Counted from the stretch's first letter, positions 48,008 to 58,759 are shown. The stretch is DNA of 64,000 bases from Lithodes maja (GCA_037953745.1 JBAKBP010003108.1:62001-126000), one strand, 5' to 3'. Notes: a model not told the origin generated them from the letters alone. Numbers and translations are program-made.

Positions 48008-48124
48008 CATACTAAAACATAAGCTTCCTTTGGCAATACTAGATAAGGTAAGTTCATTTGATCTGGGTGATTTTAAACCTCATTCAGTAAAGAAATTAGT
48101 AACATGCAGTTGAACAATGGAACA
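48008..48124 (+). pseudogene. gag: Pao2 gag, right part up to a deletion
   Basis: It encodes LKHKLPLAILDKVSSFDLGDF, aligning with LRQKLPLAILDEVRTFDLEEF of Pao1 at about 5145-5210, and the nucleotide match continues to aacatgcagttgaacaatgg. Directly afterwards the sequence matches RT of Pao1 near 6690, so the knuckles, protease and first part of RT are deleted. Confidence 0.7.
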
Positions 48125-48690
48125 ATGGTCTGTCCTTAGTGTCGGATCTGTCTTAACACTTGCTGCGGTTTAGGCTGGGGCAATACGCTTTCACCAGTGA
48201 TATTGAAAAGGCCTTTTTGATGGTGAAATTGCATGAGGGGGATCGAGATGTCACTCGCTTCCTTTGGTTCAGGGACATTGACGACTCTGAGAGTCCGGTC
48301 GTGGTATACCGATTTAGGGTTGTGCTCTTTGGTGCTACATGTTCACAGTTTCTGTTAAAATGCCACCATTAAAAAACATCTGTCGGACACTATTGAGGAC
48401 ACAGATAAACTATCTCGTGGTTTGTATATAGACAACTTACAAGGGTCTAGCGATTAGTCAGGATGATTTGCTACAAACTGAAACTTACTGGCAAGCATGT
48501 AGGTTATTCACAGAAACCCATCTATTTCTCCACGAGTGGGTTACAAAGAGTGAATATCTTCACAGTCTTATTCAGATGGTCGGTACGGCATCTTGTAACC
48601 AGGAACAAGCCAGAAATTTGGGGATGATCTGGCAACTGATACAAGATACTCTAACCTTTCACACAAAGTCTTTTGCTCAGTAGACAATGA
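48125..48690 (+). pseudogene. pol: Pao2 RT fragment
   Basis: It reads LLRFRLGQYAFTSDIEKAFLMVKL (catalytic D), DVTRFLWFRDIDD and YRFRVVLFGATCSQF (48160-48372), followed by broken frames with LYIDNLQGSSD and LFLHEWVTKSEYLHSL. It parallels 6690-6860 plus 19457-19650 of Pao1 without their insertions. Confidence 0.75.
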
Positions 48691-49028
48691 CGCACACAAA
48701 AAGAAGGCTGTTGAGCAAAGTATCGCAATTTTCTGATCTTTTGTGTTTAGCATTACCTGTTACAATAAGAGCTCGGATTCTGATGCAGGAAATTTGGAGA
48801 CGCAACATAGGATGGGATGACAGTTTGCCCAAGGATTTAAATAGTCAGGGTATATCACTATTGGAGGAATATGAAATCCTGTGTTCCATGCAGCTACCTC
48901 GTCAAGTGACATCATTCGGAGATGTTACATTACATGTGTTTTGTGATGCTAGTGCCACGGCATATGGGTTAGCGTCGTTATTTCATTTGGGGCGCATTTA
49001 GTTACAGCCCGGGCAAAAGTAGCACCGG
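48687..49028 (+). pseudogene. pol: Pao2 pol: RT end and RNase H start
   Basis: The open frame has LLSKVSQFSDLLCLALPVTIRARIL, MQEIWRRNIGWDDSLPKDL and LHVFCDASATAYG, the first RNase H block. It is cut by a TTAA element at 49029 in the codons after ARAKVAPV. Confidence 0.75.
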
Positions 49029-49663
49029 TTAACCCGGGAACTGCGGGGAGACTCTTAAGAGTTCCCCCGGCGGACTGCGGGGAGACTCTTGAGAGTAAGT
49101 AAAAAAAAAAAATCAACTTTTGACATCGAATTTTTTTTATTTTTTTATTTTTGTTTTTTATTTTTTTTTTTTTTTTGGCCCCTGGGCCATGCAAAATCTC
49201 AGTCCTCTACCTCCCCTCCTTCCCCACTTTCCTCCTCTCCTTCAGTTATCACCTATTTTCCCTGTTATTCCCTTATTCTGAGGTATATTTTCGTGCTAAC
49301 ATTAGCGAGTTGCAAGCAGGGTGTTGTCATCACTGATGGCAAGCGAGTGCAAGAGAGAGAGAGAGAGTATCGATCGACTGTGTCTCAGTGGCCTTGGGGG
49401 AAATTGGCGGGAAAGCAGGTTGCCTCACCCATACATTATACAACTCGCGGGCTATATCTCCGATTTTGACCATCCAAACGCTGTTTTCACTCGTTTTATT
49501 GTTGTTTCAGGTTAATACCTTTATAATCAACCCATAATAGGCGCATATGGATAAGTATTAATGCTATTAATGGTACAATGAATATTTTAGTGACGGAAAC
49601 ACCTCAAATACGTCAGCACAGGGGGACGTTTCCAATTACCCCCATGCGCACTTGTTAGGTTAA
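49029..49663 (+). mobile_element. TTAA element of piggyBac family A, non-autonomous copy 2
   Basis: It has the same ends and body as 9471-10107 and is nearly identical throughout (635 bases). The RNase H frame of Pao2 is restored at the sequence level if the insert and one TTAA are removed, as judged against Pao1 at 23770-23830. Confidence 0.92.
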
Positions 49664-49738
49664 GAAGGTAACTATCCCCAAAATGGAATTGACTGCCATG
49701 CTGCTATTGGGACGTCTGGTGAATCATGTACGCACAGC
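49664..49738 (+). pseudogene. pol: Pao2 RNase H fragment
   Basis: It encodes VTIPKMELTAMLLLGRLVNHVRTA, matching 23790-23865 of Pao1. The foldback element with its duplicated acgcacagc follows. Confidence 0.75.
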
Positions 49739-50013
49739 GGTGACAGGTCAGTTGAACCAGTGCCACTTCAACCAGTGCCACTTTAACCATGCTAACTCAA
49801 CCAGTGGCCACTTCAACCAGTGACCATTTCAACCAGTGACCATTTCAACCAGTAGGTTAGGTTAGGTTAGGTTAGGTTAGGTTAGTTAGGTTAGGTTACT
49901 GGTTAAAATGGTCACTGGTTGAAATGGTCACTGGTTGAAGTGGCCACTGGTTGAGTTAGCACTGGTTAAAGTGGCACTGGTTGAAGTGGCACTGGTTCAA
50001 CTGACATGGAACC
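49739..50013. mobile_element. Foldback element with TTAGG core and 9-bp TSD
   Basis: Two long inverted arms, each about 110 bases and built from repeats of a caaccagtg(a/g)cca unit, face each other across a core of seven or more TTAGG units at about 49855-49905. The target duplication acgcacagc stands at 49730-49738 and 50014-50022. Comparison with Pao1 (23850-23870) shows that one copy is native. A 9-base duplication suits Mutator-like elements. No coding sequence is present, so it is non-autonomous. Confidence 0.85.
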
Positions 50014-50022
50014 ACGCACAGC

Positions 50023-50183
50023 ATACGAGAAGGAATTGGATATAAATTCAATTCATGTATGGTGCAATAGTCAATTATCACTGAACTGGGTTCATAGCAA
50101 GAAGTCTCTGCCCGTTTATGTGCGCAATAGGGGTCCGATGAGATTTCGGGCCCCTCCAGATGTTGCTTATCATTAAGTCAATA
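50023..50183 (+). pseudogene. pol: Pao2 RNase H fragment after the foldback element
   Basis: It reads YEKELDINSIHVWCNSQLSLNWVHS, KSLPVYVRNR and, after a frameshift, VAYH, aligned with 23870-24015 of Pao1. In the motif VWCNSQ the usual D of VWCDSQ is N, which would remove a catalytic residue. Confidence 0.7.
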
Positions 50184-50804
50184 TTAACCCAGCAAGTGCA
50201 GATCTCCTTATATAAGGCCTACCGGTGGGCTGCGGAACTCCTTATATAATCCAAGGCCTAAAAAAAAAACATTTAAATCAGCCCAGTATAATTTATTTTT
50301 ATTTTTTATTTTTTTTTATTGCCCCTTGGCCATGCCAAATATCACTCCTCCACATCCCCTCCTTCCACCCTTCCCCCCCCCCTTCAATTATCACCTTTTC
50401 TTCCTGTTATTCCCTTATTCTTAGGTATATATTCGTGCTAACATTAGCGAGTTGCTAGCAGGGCATGGTCATCAGTGTTACCAAGCGTGGGAAAGAGCGA
50501 GAGAGAGACTACCACGCAACAGTGTCTCTCCAGCCGTCTGGCCGGCTGGCTGGCTGGCAGGCTGCCTCAGCCATAACTTATGTAACTCCCGGCCTCTATC
50601 GCCGATTTTGACCATCCAAACGCTGTTTCCACTTGTTTTATTGCTGTAACAGGTTAATACCTTTTAATCAACGTAAAATAGGCGCATATGGATAAGTATT
50701 TATGATATTTATGGTACGATGACAATTTGAGTTAAGGAAACAGTCTAAATACCTCCGCACACGGAGGGGTGGTCAATACCCCACCTACGCAGCGGAGAGG
50801 TTAA
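50184..50804 (+). mobile_element. TTAA element of piggyBac family A, diverged copy 3
   Basis: The left end is TTAACCCAGCAAGTGCAG and the right end CGCAGCGGAGAGGTTAA. The body follows family A block by block (gccccttggccatgc, cattagcgagttgc, gattttgaccatccaaacgc) but is clearly diverged. Its right end resembles the left end of the autonomous element (56145-61773) more than copies 1 and 2 do. Confidence 0.85.
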
Positions 50805-51133
50805 AGACAACTCTAGTGATCTTATAACTAGGGGAATAACGGCTAACCAGATTGTAAAGTCCAAATTATGTAGGCAAGGTCCGACATGGCTGCTCCATGA
50901 AAATGAATGGACGATATGGGAAGCTGTTGAGGGGGGACTTGTGCCATTGGAAACAGTGACAGTTACTACCCAACCAAGAGAGCCACCGAATCCAATAATA
51001 GAGTGGGCAAGGTTCAGTGACTACAATAAATTAGACAGAGTTGTAGCCTGGGTGTTGAGGTTTATATCCAACATCAAAGGTAAAGTAGAAGGCCAACTCT
51101 GCGATAAGGGTCACATCATCAACACTCATGAAT
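50805..51133 (+). pseudogene. pol: Pao2 pol: end of RNase H and linker to integrase
   Basis: Segments SSDLITRGITANQIVKS, QGPTWLLHENEWTIWEA and IIEWARFSDYNKLDRVVAWVLRFI match 24030-24300 of Pao1. It is cut by a TTAA element at 51134. Confidence 0.75.
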
Positions 51134-51616
51134 TTAACCTTTCTTGCCCGGGCTCGCCATCCTAAGGACATTATTGAGAGCCCGGGGGATATGGCCGAAA
51201 AACGTCGTAATAGGCCAGCCGTATCTTTGTTATTCTAACTGCTCGAGAATTCGCACACATCTCAAAACGTAGTGCTGTTTCCTATCTGTAAACTGGCATT
51301 GAGTAGAGCTCTCTAGGTCAACTGGTTCAGTTGTGATGACGATTTCCGTGGAGAGAGATTTGATGCGATGTTAGCAATATCGGATATTTGCAGACACTAA
51401 TCTCGTCATAGCATACAACAACATTGATCCGACGTCTCCTTCTTGTTTTCGGAGGTGCGGTGTTGCAAAGACAGGCTTTGTTTACATGCGTCGGACGCAT
51501 GGCTTTCAAAACACGCTTAATAGGCTTTCAAGCTTTAGGATTTTAAAATGACACCCGTCTTCCTGCCCATCTGCCGCGGTGTCATTATAAAATGACAATC
51601 GGGCAGGAAGGGTTAA
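51134..51616. mobile_element. TTAA-flanked hairpin-ended element, family D
   Basis: The left end is TTAACCTTTCTTGCCCGGGC. Read in reverse, the right end starts TTAACCCTTCCTGCCCG, so the two form imperfect inverted repeats. TTAA stands on both sides, and the Pao2 frame (KAAEVTL) continues after it as in Pao1. Inside the right end a second inverted pair (tgtcattttaaaat / attataaaatgaca) is visible. It has no gene. Confidence 0.8.
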
Positions 51617-52335
51617 AGCAGCTGAAGTAACATTAAGTAAACGGATTCAAACAAACAGAAACCTTTTCACATGAATTATAATCCTTGCAAAGCTCTGATA
51701 AATCAACAATGCCAAACTTGGTGGTCAACTAATGTTGCACTTGGATAATGACCTCATCACTTCAGGTGTGAGGGACGCCTGAAGTGGTCGGGTGTAACAG
51801 ATGGCACAAATCGTCCAATACTTATGCCAGCTAAACATCATGTCACTGACCTATTGGTAAAACGCCCACATGAAGAAGTAAAACATTTCGGGGTTCATCA
51901 TATTGTATCAAAATTGCGTCTCACATGGTGGATACCCAGAGTTCGACAAGTAGCTCGACGCATAGTGAAGAAATGTGTGATATGCCAAAGATTGAAAGGT
52001 AAGCCTTATGTAACTGGATGCCTGAATGCCATGTAAAGCATATAGAACCCTTCCAAGCAGTTGGGTTAGACTACACTGGTGCATTGAAGACGAGAGAACA
52101 AGATAAGGTCTATATATTATTGTTTACCTGTGCAACGTCTCGCGCGGTGCACTTGGAATTATGTGACAATATGTCTTGTGAGGAATTCATGTTGGCATTT
52201 AGGAGGTTTTGTGCACGTCGATTGTTCTCACAATTAGTGCTTAGTGATAATATTCCTACCTTTATTCAAGCATCTGGTTACCTCAAGGATATGAGCAATG
52301 ATCCAACAATTATTACTTTTATGGGAGAAAAGTAG
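51617..52335 (+). pseudogene. pol: Pao2 integrase: zinc site and core, frameshifted
   Basis: Frames give CEGRLKWSGVTDGTN-like sequence, HHVTDLLVKRPHEEVKHFGVHH, KKCVICQRLKG (zinc site, 51824-52036), then HIEPFQAVGLDYTGAL (first D) and LVLSDNIPTF (second D) at 52018-52335. Gaps and frameshifts near 51660-51780 and 52010 break the protein. Confidence 0.8.
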
Positions 52336-53115
52336 TGTGAGTGGAGGTTCATCCCAGTTAAGGCACCTTGGTTTGGTGGAATGTGGGAATGGTGTGTAGG
52401 TATAGTTAAATCAGGACTGAGTGATGTAGTAGGATGTGCTTTATTGAAGAAGAGGGAGTTGATAACAGTCCTCACTGAAATAGAAGCACTCGTGAATGAC
52501 CGTCCACTCACGTATGCATACACTGACCTGCAAGAACCACTGCCATTAACGCCAGCACACTTACTCTACGGTAAACCACTGACTGCGTTTCCTTCTTATT
52601 TTCAGTCACTTATGGAATTAGAGGATCCTTCGTTGTATTCTGAAGCGGCGGTATCAAGGTGGTAACAGTACATCTCGAAGGTTATCGAGGATTTTAGGAA
52701 GAGGTGGATTTATTATCTGCTAGCTTTGAGGGATAGGAGTATAAAGCACTCTGGTAGACCATCAGCATCTTCTATTGGTGACATGGTTTTAATTCGTGAA
52801 GACAGTCCTCGTTTGTACTGGAAATTGGGCCACGTGTTGGAGGTGTGCAAGGGGGAAGATTCTGTGGAGCGAGTGGCGCTGTTGAGAATAGCCACTGGAA
52901 CCACTGTTTGTCCAATCGCACGTTTGTATGCTTTGGAGCTTGATTCTACTTCACGATCCGATGCTCCACCTGATGTTGCTGGGTCAGACGACTCTAAACA
53001 AGATGATTCACCACAAGTAGATGGTGATCATCCTTGGACCGGGACTCGTCCCAGACGCGCTGCTGATGGCACCATTAACATGTGGCATCAGAAAATAGCC
53101 TCTGGGCAACTTTAG
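52336..53115 (+). pseudogene. pol: Pao2 integrase end and DUF5641-like tail
   Basis: It reads GGMWEWCVGIVKSGL, LITVLTEIEALVNDRPLTY (third catalytic position region) and LTPAHLLYGKPL up to a stop at about 52664. It continues with IGDMVLIREDSPRLYWKLGHV and RVALLRIATGTTVCPIARLY, ending DGTINMWHQKIASGQL at 53115. Confidence 0.8.
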
Positions 53116-53141
53116 TTTAAGGTGGGGTTCAGGTTTTCTTT

Positions 53142-53151
53142 GTGGGGGGAG
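53142..53151 (+). promoter_or_regulatory. Polypurine tract of Pao2
   Basis: gtggggggag directly precedes the LTR start tgtatcgtg at 53152, the same layout as in Pao1. Confidence 0.75.
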
Positions 53152-53835
53152 TGTATCGTGTAATACGATAGATAGGCAATAGGCTAACAATCGTCTCTAC
53201 GACGTATCTAGTAAGGCAGTTGATTAACGATCGTTTCTATGATTAAGGGATAGGAAGTAAGATCGTGATTGTTGTAAGTTAAGGTTTTAAAATTTAATGG
53301 CCTATTGTATTATGTAATATTAATGGTCTTTCACAGTATATATGAATGTTATATGTATTATTGCATTTAATCATCGTATATGCGAATCTGGTGCGGTACG
53401 ATCATTTTCCTAGCTCGCGACAGCAAGCTATAGGGTGGTGTGCCTAGAGGCGGCCCTCAGAGCACTCATAGACTTCACCCAGTTAACATCTTTTTGTTTC
53501 GTTGTGCTATAGTGCCTACAAGGTACAGCAATGGCCAGAATTTACCACACATCAGCATCATAGACGCTCTCACACCGACGCCAAGACTGACAGATAAGCC
53601 TTATTTCCTCATACCCATGATCATTAAATAACATCATCCTTTCTGTTTACTTCTCTTACCGTGCTATAGTGCCATCATCATATTCCTTCCATACCACCCG
53701 CCATCTTGACCGGCTGCTTTCCCAACCTCATCGTTGTGTGGATGTATTGGCGAGTTAATTCCTAACATTAATTAACCTGTGTCCATAATTTTATTCCAGG
53801 AGCATGGACAGTCTAAGTTTAAGTGTATTTATTAT
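53152..53835 (+). repeat. 3' LTR of Pao2 (approximate end)
   Basis: It starts TGTATCGTG like the LTR at 25882. Weak similarity continues (gactgacagataagccttat versus gactgacaaagagacagcta) and near the end cagtctaagtttaagtgt versus cagtctaggtaaaagtaa. The end at about 53835 is set from the last of these. Confidence 0.5.
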
Positions 53836-54209
53836 AAGTAGTAAGTTTGTAGGAATAAGAATCATAATAATATGATTTGGTATAAATGGGAAGAATATTA
53901 AATTATGTTGAGTATTAGGTAATTAATTAAAGGAAGGGAAAGTATCTCCCGACCTGTCTGTGCATGCGTGAAATTAGCGGGCTTCCCGCAAATATTGTCA
54001 GAAGTGACACTCTTGCTCCGATCGCCACTGCTGACAGTACTATATCTCGTTCTCTCATCCCATTCCAGTACTAACCTCAACGTAGATTCCCATCAATTCA
54101 CCGATCATCCTCATTATGATTTAAGTTTAGAGGCCCTTTCTCTCCTTATCTGTTCATTAATTTCCCCTTTGTTCATCACTCGTTCTCACCAACTTTGCCA
54201 CCATTCTTG
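53836..54209. other. AT-rich segment without recognised gene
   Basis: The stretch lies between the Pao2 LTR and the next LINE. I see nothing I can name; it may be the leader of a further retroelement unit that continues at 62979. Confidence 0.35.
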
Positions 54210-54702
54210 TTTTTTTTTTCTATGTGATTGAGGGAGGCAAAAGGCAGAACTGCCTATAGCGAGTGCCTCCCCCATAGTTGAAAGAGTGACAGGGCCAAAA
54301 TCAAGGGACGTTTGAGCCAAAATGCCTGGACACACAGAGTTTGAAGCAATTTAAGTCATAGGAAGAGGGAAAGACTGATTCTGGGAGAGAGTTCCAGAGC
54401 TCAGCTGTTGAGTAGAAGAATGACTGAGAGTAACGTTTCACTCTCGGGTTGGAGAGTTGCACAGAGTAGTGGTGGGATTGAGTTGCAAGACGGGTACCAC
54501 GTGCCCTACGTAAAGGAGGTGGTATACACTGGGAAAGCTCTGAGGAACACTGATTATTATAGTAGCGATAGAATAGCGAGAGAGATGCAACATTGCGGCG
54601 GAGAGAGAGAGATTGCAGAGAGTTGGTGAGTGGATGGGAGTTAATGATACGAAAGGCCTTCCTTTCAACTTTGTCTAGGAGAGCGGTGTGAGAGGAACCT
54701 CC

Positions 54703-55535
54703 TCACACATGTGAACAATACTCAATACAAGGATGCACTATGCCCCTGTACAGAGCAAGAAGCTGTGTAGGGGAAAAGAACCCCCTAAGGCTGTTGAGCA
54801 CACCCACCTTCTGGGAGGCTGCCTTAGCAAGACTGGTAATATGGTCCTTCCAACTGAGAGCAGAAGAAAAAGAGACACCAAGAATATTGAGAGAAGATGA
54901 AGGATTGATTTTTGTATTGATGAAGAATAAGGGATAGTCCGCTGGGAGTTCCTTACGGGTAGATAGATGGAGAAATTGGGTTTTGGAAGCATTAAAGGTA
55001 ACAAGGTTTTCTCTGCCCCAATTGGAGATAATATTTAGATCAGAATTTAAGAGTTCTATGGCTTCATTACGTTTGTCGTTGAGGGATTGCTGTCTAGGGC
55101 GTTCTGAAAAACTAATGGAGTAGTGTAAGGTTGAGTCGTCTGCGTATGAATGGATGGGAATTGAGGTACAGTTGAGGAGATTATTTATAAAAATTAGAAA
55201 GAGAATAGGAGATAGGACAGAGCCCTGAGGAACACCGGAGTTTATAGGGTGAGGAAGTGACAATGGCCATCCACAACCGCGGCTATGGAACGGTCGGAAA
55301 GGAAATTAGAGACAAAGGCACAGATGGAGGGATAGAAACCGAAGGAGGGTAGTTTGGAAATTAAAGATTTGTGCCAGACTCTATCGAAGGCTTTCGATAT
55401 GTCTAGTGCAATAGAAAAAGTCTCACCGAAGTCCCGAAAGGAGGATGACCAAGAGTTAGTAAGATATGAAAGAAGATCACCAGTAGAGCGACCCTTAAGG
55501 AAGCCATACTGGCGATCTGAGAGCAGATAGACCAA
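54703..55535 (-). pseudogene. LINE copy 2: RT palm and thumb
   Basis: Minus frames have YGFLKGRSTGDLLSYL, IALDISKAFDRVWH (catalytic D; copy 1 has N instead of D after AF) and SGVPQGSVLSPILFLIFIN. YADDSTLHY, SSLNILGVSFSSALSWKDH and IVHPCIEYCSHV follow. A frameshift lies near 55258. The C-terminal part is at 54281-54702 in broken frames. Confidence 0.8.
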
Positions 55536-56144
55536 TAGCTATAACTTCCACTCTTGGTAAAGTCTTTGAAATTATATTAAATAATCACATAATTAAGCAT
55601 CTTGAGAAAAATAAATTAATCAGTGATAGGCAATATGGTTTTAGACGATGTCGATCAACTGCAGACATTCTTTGCCTTCTTAAGCATCAAATCAACCAAG
55701 CTACAGACCAACATGGTGAAACACATACAATAGCACTGGATATATCAAAGGCATTTGATAGAGTCTGGCATCAATCCTTATTGTCGAAGATGTCACACTA
55801 CGGCCTTGCATCATTAGTTCCACTAATTTCTTCTTATCTTCATAACAGAAAAATATGTGTAATGGTAGATGGCCTTTATTCTCAATTTCACTCAATAAAT
55901 GCTGGTGTTCCCCAGGGATCAGTCTTGGCCCCAATTCTGTTCCTCATTCATATCAATGATCTCATATCTACCACTCATAATCCAATACATTCCTACGCAG
56001 ATGACTCAACACTCCACAGTTCCTTCACATTTACCAATTCTTTCACCCAACCCGATCTTATAAATTCAAAAATAAACACTGCAATTTCTCTGAACCAGGA
56101 CCTTTCTAGAATTAATGGATGGGGACAAAAGAATCTAGTTTCCT
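55529..56144 (+). CDS. LINE 3 reverse transcriptase, left part
   Basis: The frame is open from the element edge: RPIAITSTLGKVFEIIL, LISDRQYGFRRCRSTADIL, TIALDISKAFDRVWHQSLL (catalytic D), INAGVPQGSVLAPILFLIHIND and HSYADDSTLHSS. It reaches GWGQKNLVSF, where the TTAA element starts. No stop is seen in about 205 codons. Confidence 0.85.
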
Positions 56145-56185
56145 TTAACCTCTTCGCGGCGCACAGGGGGTTTTCTACAGGGTAA

Positions 56186-57110
56186 GACTGTGCGCACCTA
56201 TGATGATTTTGGGACCTATTGCAAATTTCGATAAAAAGTACATCATCGTGTAGGGAATGTTTGCGGGCATCGGCCCATATATATTTGACCCCCCAAAAAA
56301 TTTCTGGGGGGGGTGGGGGAACGGTCCGTAGTTGTAAAATGTGGAGCGAATGGCACCGCGCGGCTAGATTGTCATCGAGCGGCGAGATTTCCCTGCCGAA
56401 TATTTACGCGCGCAGGGGATAGAAGGAGAGGGAGGAGGGGGTGGGTTACAGCGTATTATCACGTATATGTCCATTTTTGAGCCCTTTTAGGCTATGTAGA
56501 GTATGTATACATGTGTAGGCCACCCATATAACAATGAATATGCCTCATAGTGACCAAAAATTGCAATATATAAGGGAATTATAAGATAATTTGTAGGCGG
56601 GAATGAAGATGTGTTGGAGGTTTGGCGGCAATTTATGAGCTGAGAGTGTGGTTTACGCCATACATATCACGTATATCTTGTACGTAGAGCACTGTCATGC
56701 TATAATACAGACTTGTACGTATGTATACGTGCCATATATCAAAATATATACTGCATATTGACCAATTCATGCGATATTTACGCACATTATCAAAGAGTTT
56801 CTATGCGTGAACCAAGGTGTGAGTGAGTTGTGCTGGGAATGAAAGGGGGAGAGGGTGTGTTACGCCATAAATATCACGTAAATCTTGTATTTAGAGCACT
56901 GTCATGCTATAATAAAGACGTGTACGTATGTAGGCGTCCCATATAACAAGGAATATACCGCATATAGCCCAATTGATGCGATATTTACGCAAATTGTGAA
57001 TGTGTTTCTAGCAGACGGAAGCCTGAAAGGGTGTGTTGGGGGTGGGTGGGTGGGAGGGAGGGAGGGAGGCATGCAGGGGTGCAGGGAGGGAGTGAGTGAG
57101 TCGTGAAGAG
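56186..57110 (+). repeat. Subterminal tandem repeat in piggyBac, period about 208 bases
   Basis: Three diverged units begin with gttac-gc-ata-tatcacgta at about 56443, 56651 and 56859. Each contains a block like gtacgtatgta, then cccatata, then gcgatatttacgc. The third unit ends in a G/A-rich stretch at 57030-57110. No gene is supported here. Confidence 0.7.
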
Positions 57111-58080
57111 AAGGAAGGCAGGCAGATCCAGCTGTATGACAATTGTGAAGGCGCCCGAGGCGTATGGATGCTTGGGATTTTGAACCTTATGTCTTCCAGG
57201 TGTCTGGTGTTTGTTGCCACCAAGAGTTTTACAATAACATGAGTCAGGAATGGAGAGAGAGAGAGAGAGAGAGATAGATAGAAACTGAGACATGCGTATG
57301 TCGTACGTATAAATGGACTTCAGAATTGCATTTTTATGCAAGCAGACATTGCATTTTAGACACATGTGAAGTACCACAGAAACATGTAGGCCATTGACTG
57401 TCAATAAAGTACTATATTATAGACCACCAGCGACGGTGGTTAGTAAACACGTGCAGATTGCCTTTTGCGATAAAGGGCTAAATATAGAATGGTGTCTCCT
57501 TACAATTGCGAAAGGGTAGATTGCCACCAGAGAAACGTTTACTTATTTATTTCCAAGTAATATGCAATCTAAATGTATATTCGAGACCTACTGCAATTAT
57601 TTGTATGACAGTCATGACTATGTATAATCCAATATATGCGCGTAGGCGAGACATAAGAAAGCTGGTTGAGCAATTTTCGACACCCACACAGTTATTATTC
57701 TTTTTTATTTACAATATTATACAATACAAATGTATTTGTGAAGAGTATTTTATCCATTATTGTATTTATACAAATTTTGTTCCCAGACAGAGCTGCTGTG
57801 GCTGGTGTAGCTGGGGCATAAAGGGAGCGGCAAGGGTCACCGCTTGACCGTGTGAAAATGAGTGGAGTCGCACTGAGAGGGGCAATTTTGCTGAATGTTT
57901 TGGCAATTTTGGACAGAATAAAGTTATATAATTACTAATTCTTGACAGAGACAAACTTTCATAAACCTTGGCATGATATAATTGATAATCCCATCAATTT
58001 ACAAACGTAAATTGGTGGGATAATTCATTTTTGTTTGTATATTGTCATTTCGATTGTAGACACGAAGTTTTGAGTGATAT
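57111..58080. other. Non-coding interior of piggyBac, left part
   Basis: Contains a GA microsatellite at about 57255-57275 and scattered short frames without recognisable content. Confidence 0.45.
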
Positions 58081-58088
58081 TTGGTATG

Positions 58089-58168
58089 AGCTCCTGTGGC
58101 ATGGTTGGTAAGGTCGCGGACTGGAAAACTCAAAGTGTGCTAGGGTTGTGTGATCGAATCCAGGAGGG
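58089..58168 (+). repeat. tRNA-like sequence, probably a SINE head
   Basis: The stretch has an A-box-like tggcatggttggtaagg, a B-box-like gtgatcgaatcc, and outer arms ctcctg / caggag that can pair. The middle does not fold into a convincing anticodon arm. It most likely comes from a tRNA-derived SINE and not from a working tRNA gene. Confidence 0.5.
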
Positions 58169-58226
58169 GGTTATGGGGAAGGTTTTATATTGTCTAGAAC
58201 ATTTTTGATAACAAATTTTTTTTACA

Positions 58227-58309
58227 AGATCATGCCATTGTATTCAATAAATATGAAATATTCATAGAATATATCATATTGTAAGAATACAATGACATGA
58301 CCTTGTGTT
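58227..58309. repeat. Inverted repeat with 20-base arms
   Basis: caagatcatgccattgtatt on the left pairs with aatacaatgacatgaccttg on the right at most positions, across an AT-rich loop. It may end the inserted SINE-like unit or form a hairpin. Confidence 0.6.
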
Positions 58310-58615
58310 TTTTTTTTTTTTATTATTGTTTTATTTTATTATCTTAGTAGGTTTGACAGGATTTGTTGAAACATATTTATTTTTGTACAATTCATTTGAG
58401 GTAAGAAAATAATTATATACACATGACTTTGGCTAATAACAAACATATATTGATATAATAAAAAAAATAAGGCATATTACATGTAAATATTTGAAACTTA
58501 TAAACTAAATAATGAAACATACAATTATATAATGTAAAAGCTATATCACAGGGACATCTTTGGAACTTATACATTATATAATATATATGTTACATTATGA
58601 GGTAGCATGATCAAT
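58310..58615. other. AT-rich stretch without gene
   Basis: It has a T-run and an AT-rich sequence that holds several AATAAA-like hexamers on either strand, which could include the transposase polyadenylation signal. None can be singled out. Confidence 0.35.
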
Positions 58616-58616
58616 T

Positions 58617-58756
58617 AGGTCAGGTCAGGTAAGGTAGGGCGCGAGTCCAGGACAGGGCTGGGCAGGGGGCGAGTCCAGGGCAGGGCACGGGGCGAGTCCA
58701 GGGCAGGGCAGGGCAGGGCAGGGCAGGGCAGTGCAGGGCAGGGCAGGGCAGGGCGA
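58617..58756 (+). repeat. GGGCA minisatellite next to the transposase stop
   Basis: Tandem gggca and gcgagtccaggacaggg units directly adjoin the stop codon of the transposase ORF, so they form its 3' UTR (as CCCTG repeats on the coding strand). Confidence 0.75.
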
Positions 58757-58759
58757 CAC

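Larger units (their letters stand above)
25882..53835 (+). mobile_element. BEL/Pao LTR retrotransposon Pao2 (composite, dead)
   Basis: Same plan as Pao1: LTR, SGNH-like ORF, leader, gag, pol, polypurine tract, LTR. It is split by a minus-strand LINE, a 17.8-kb insert, three TTAA elements and a foldback element. Between gag and RT, about 300 or more codons (the nucleocapsid knuckles, protease and RT start) are missing at a junction near 48125. The 3' LTR is only weakly like the shared LTR, so Pao1 and Pao2 belong to different subfamilies. Confidence 0.7.

Noticed and set aside
49850..49905. True telomere or fused chromosome end
   Set aside because: The tract is about 50 bases, sits between inverted arms, and the whole unit has a target duplication, so it belongs to a mobile element.
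58089..58168. Functional tRNA gene
   Set aside because: Outer arms and boxes look right but no acceptable anticodon arm forms; a SINE head is more likely.
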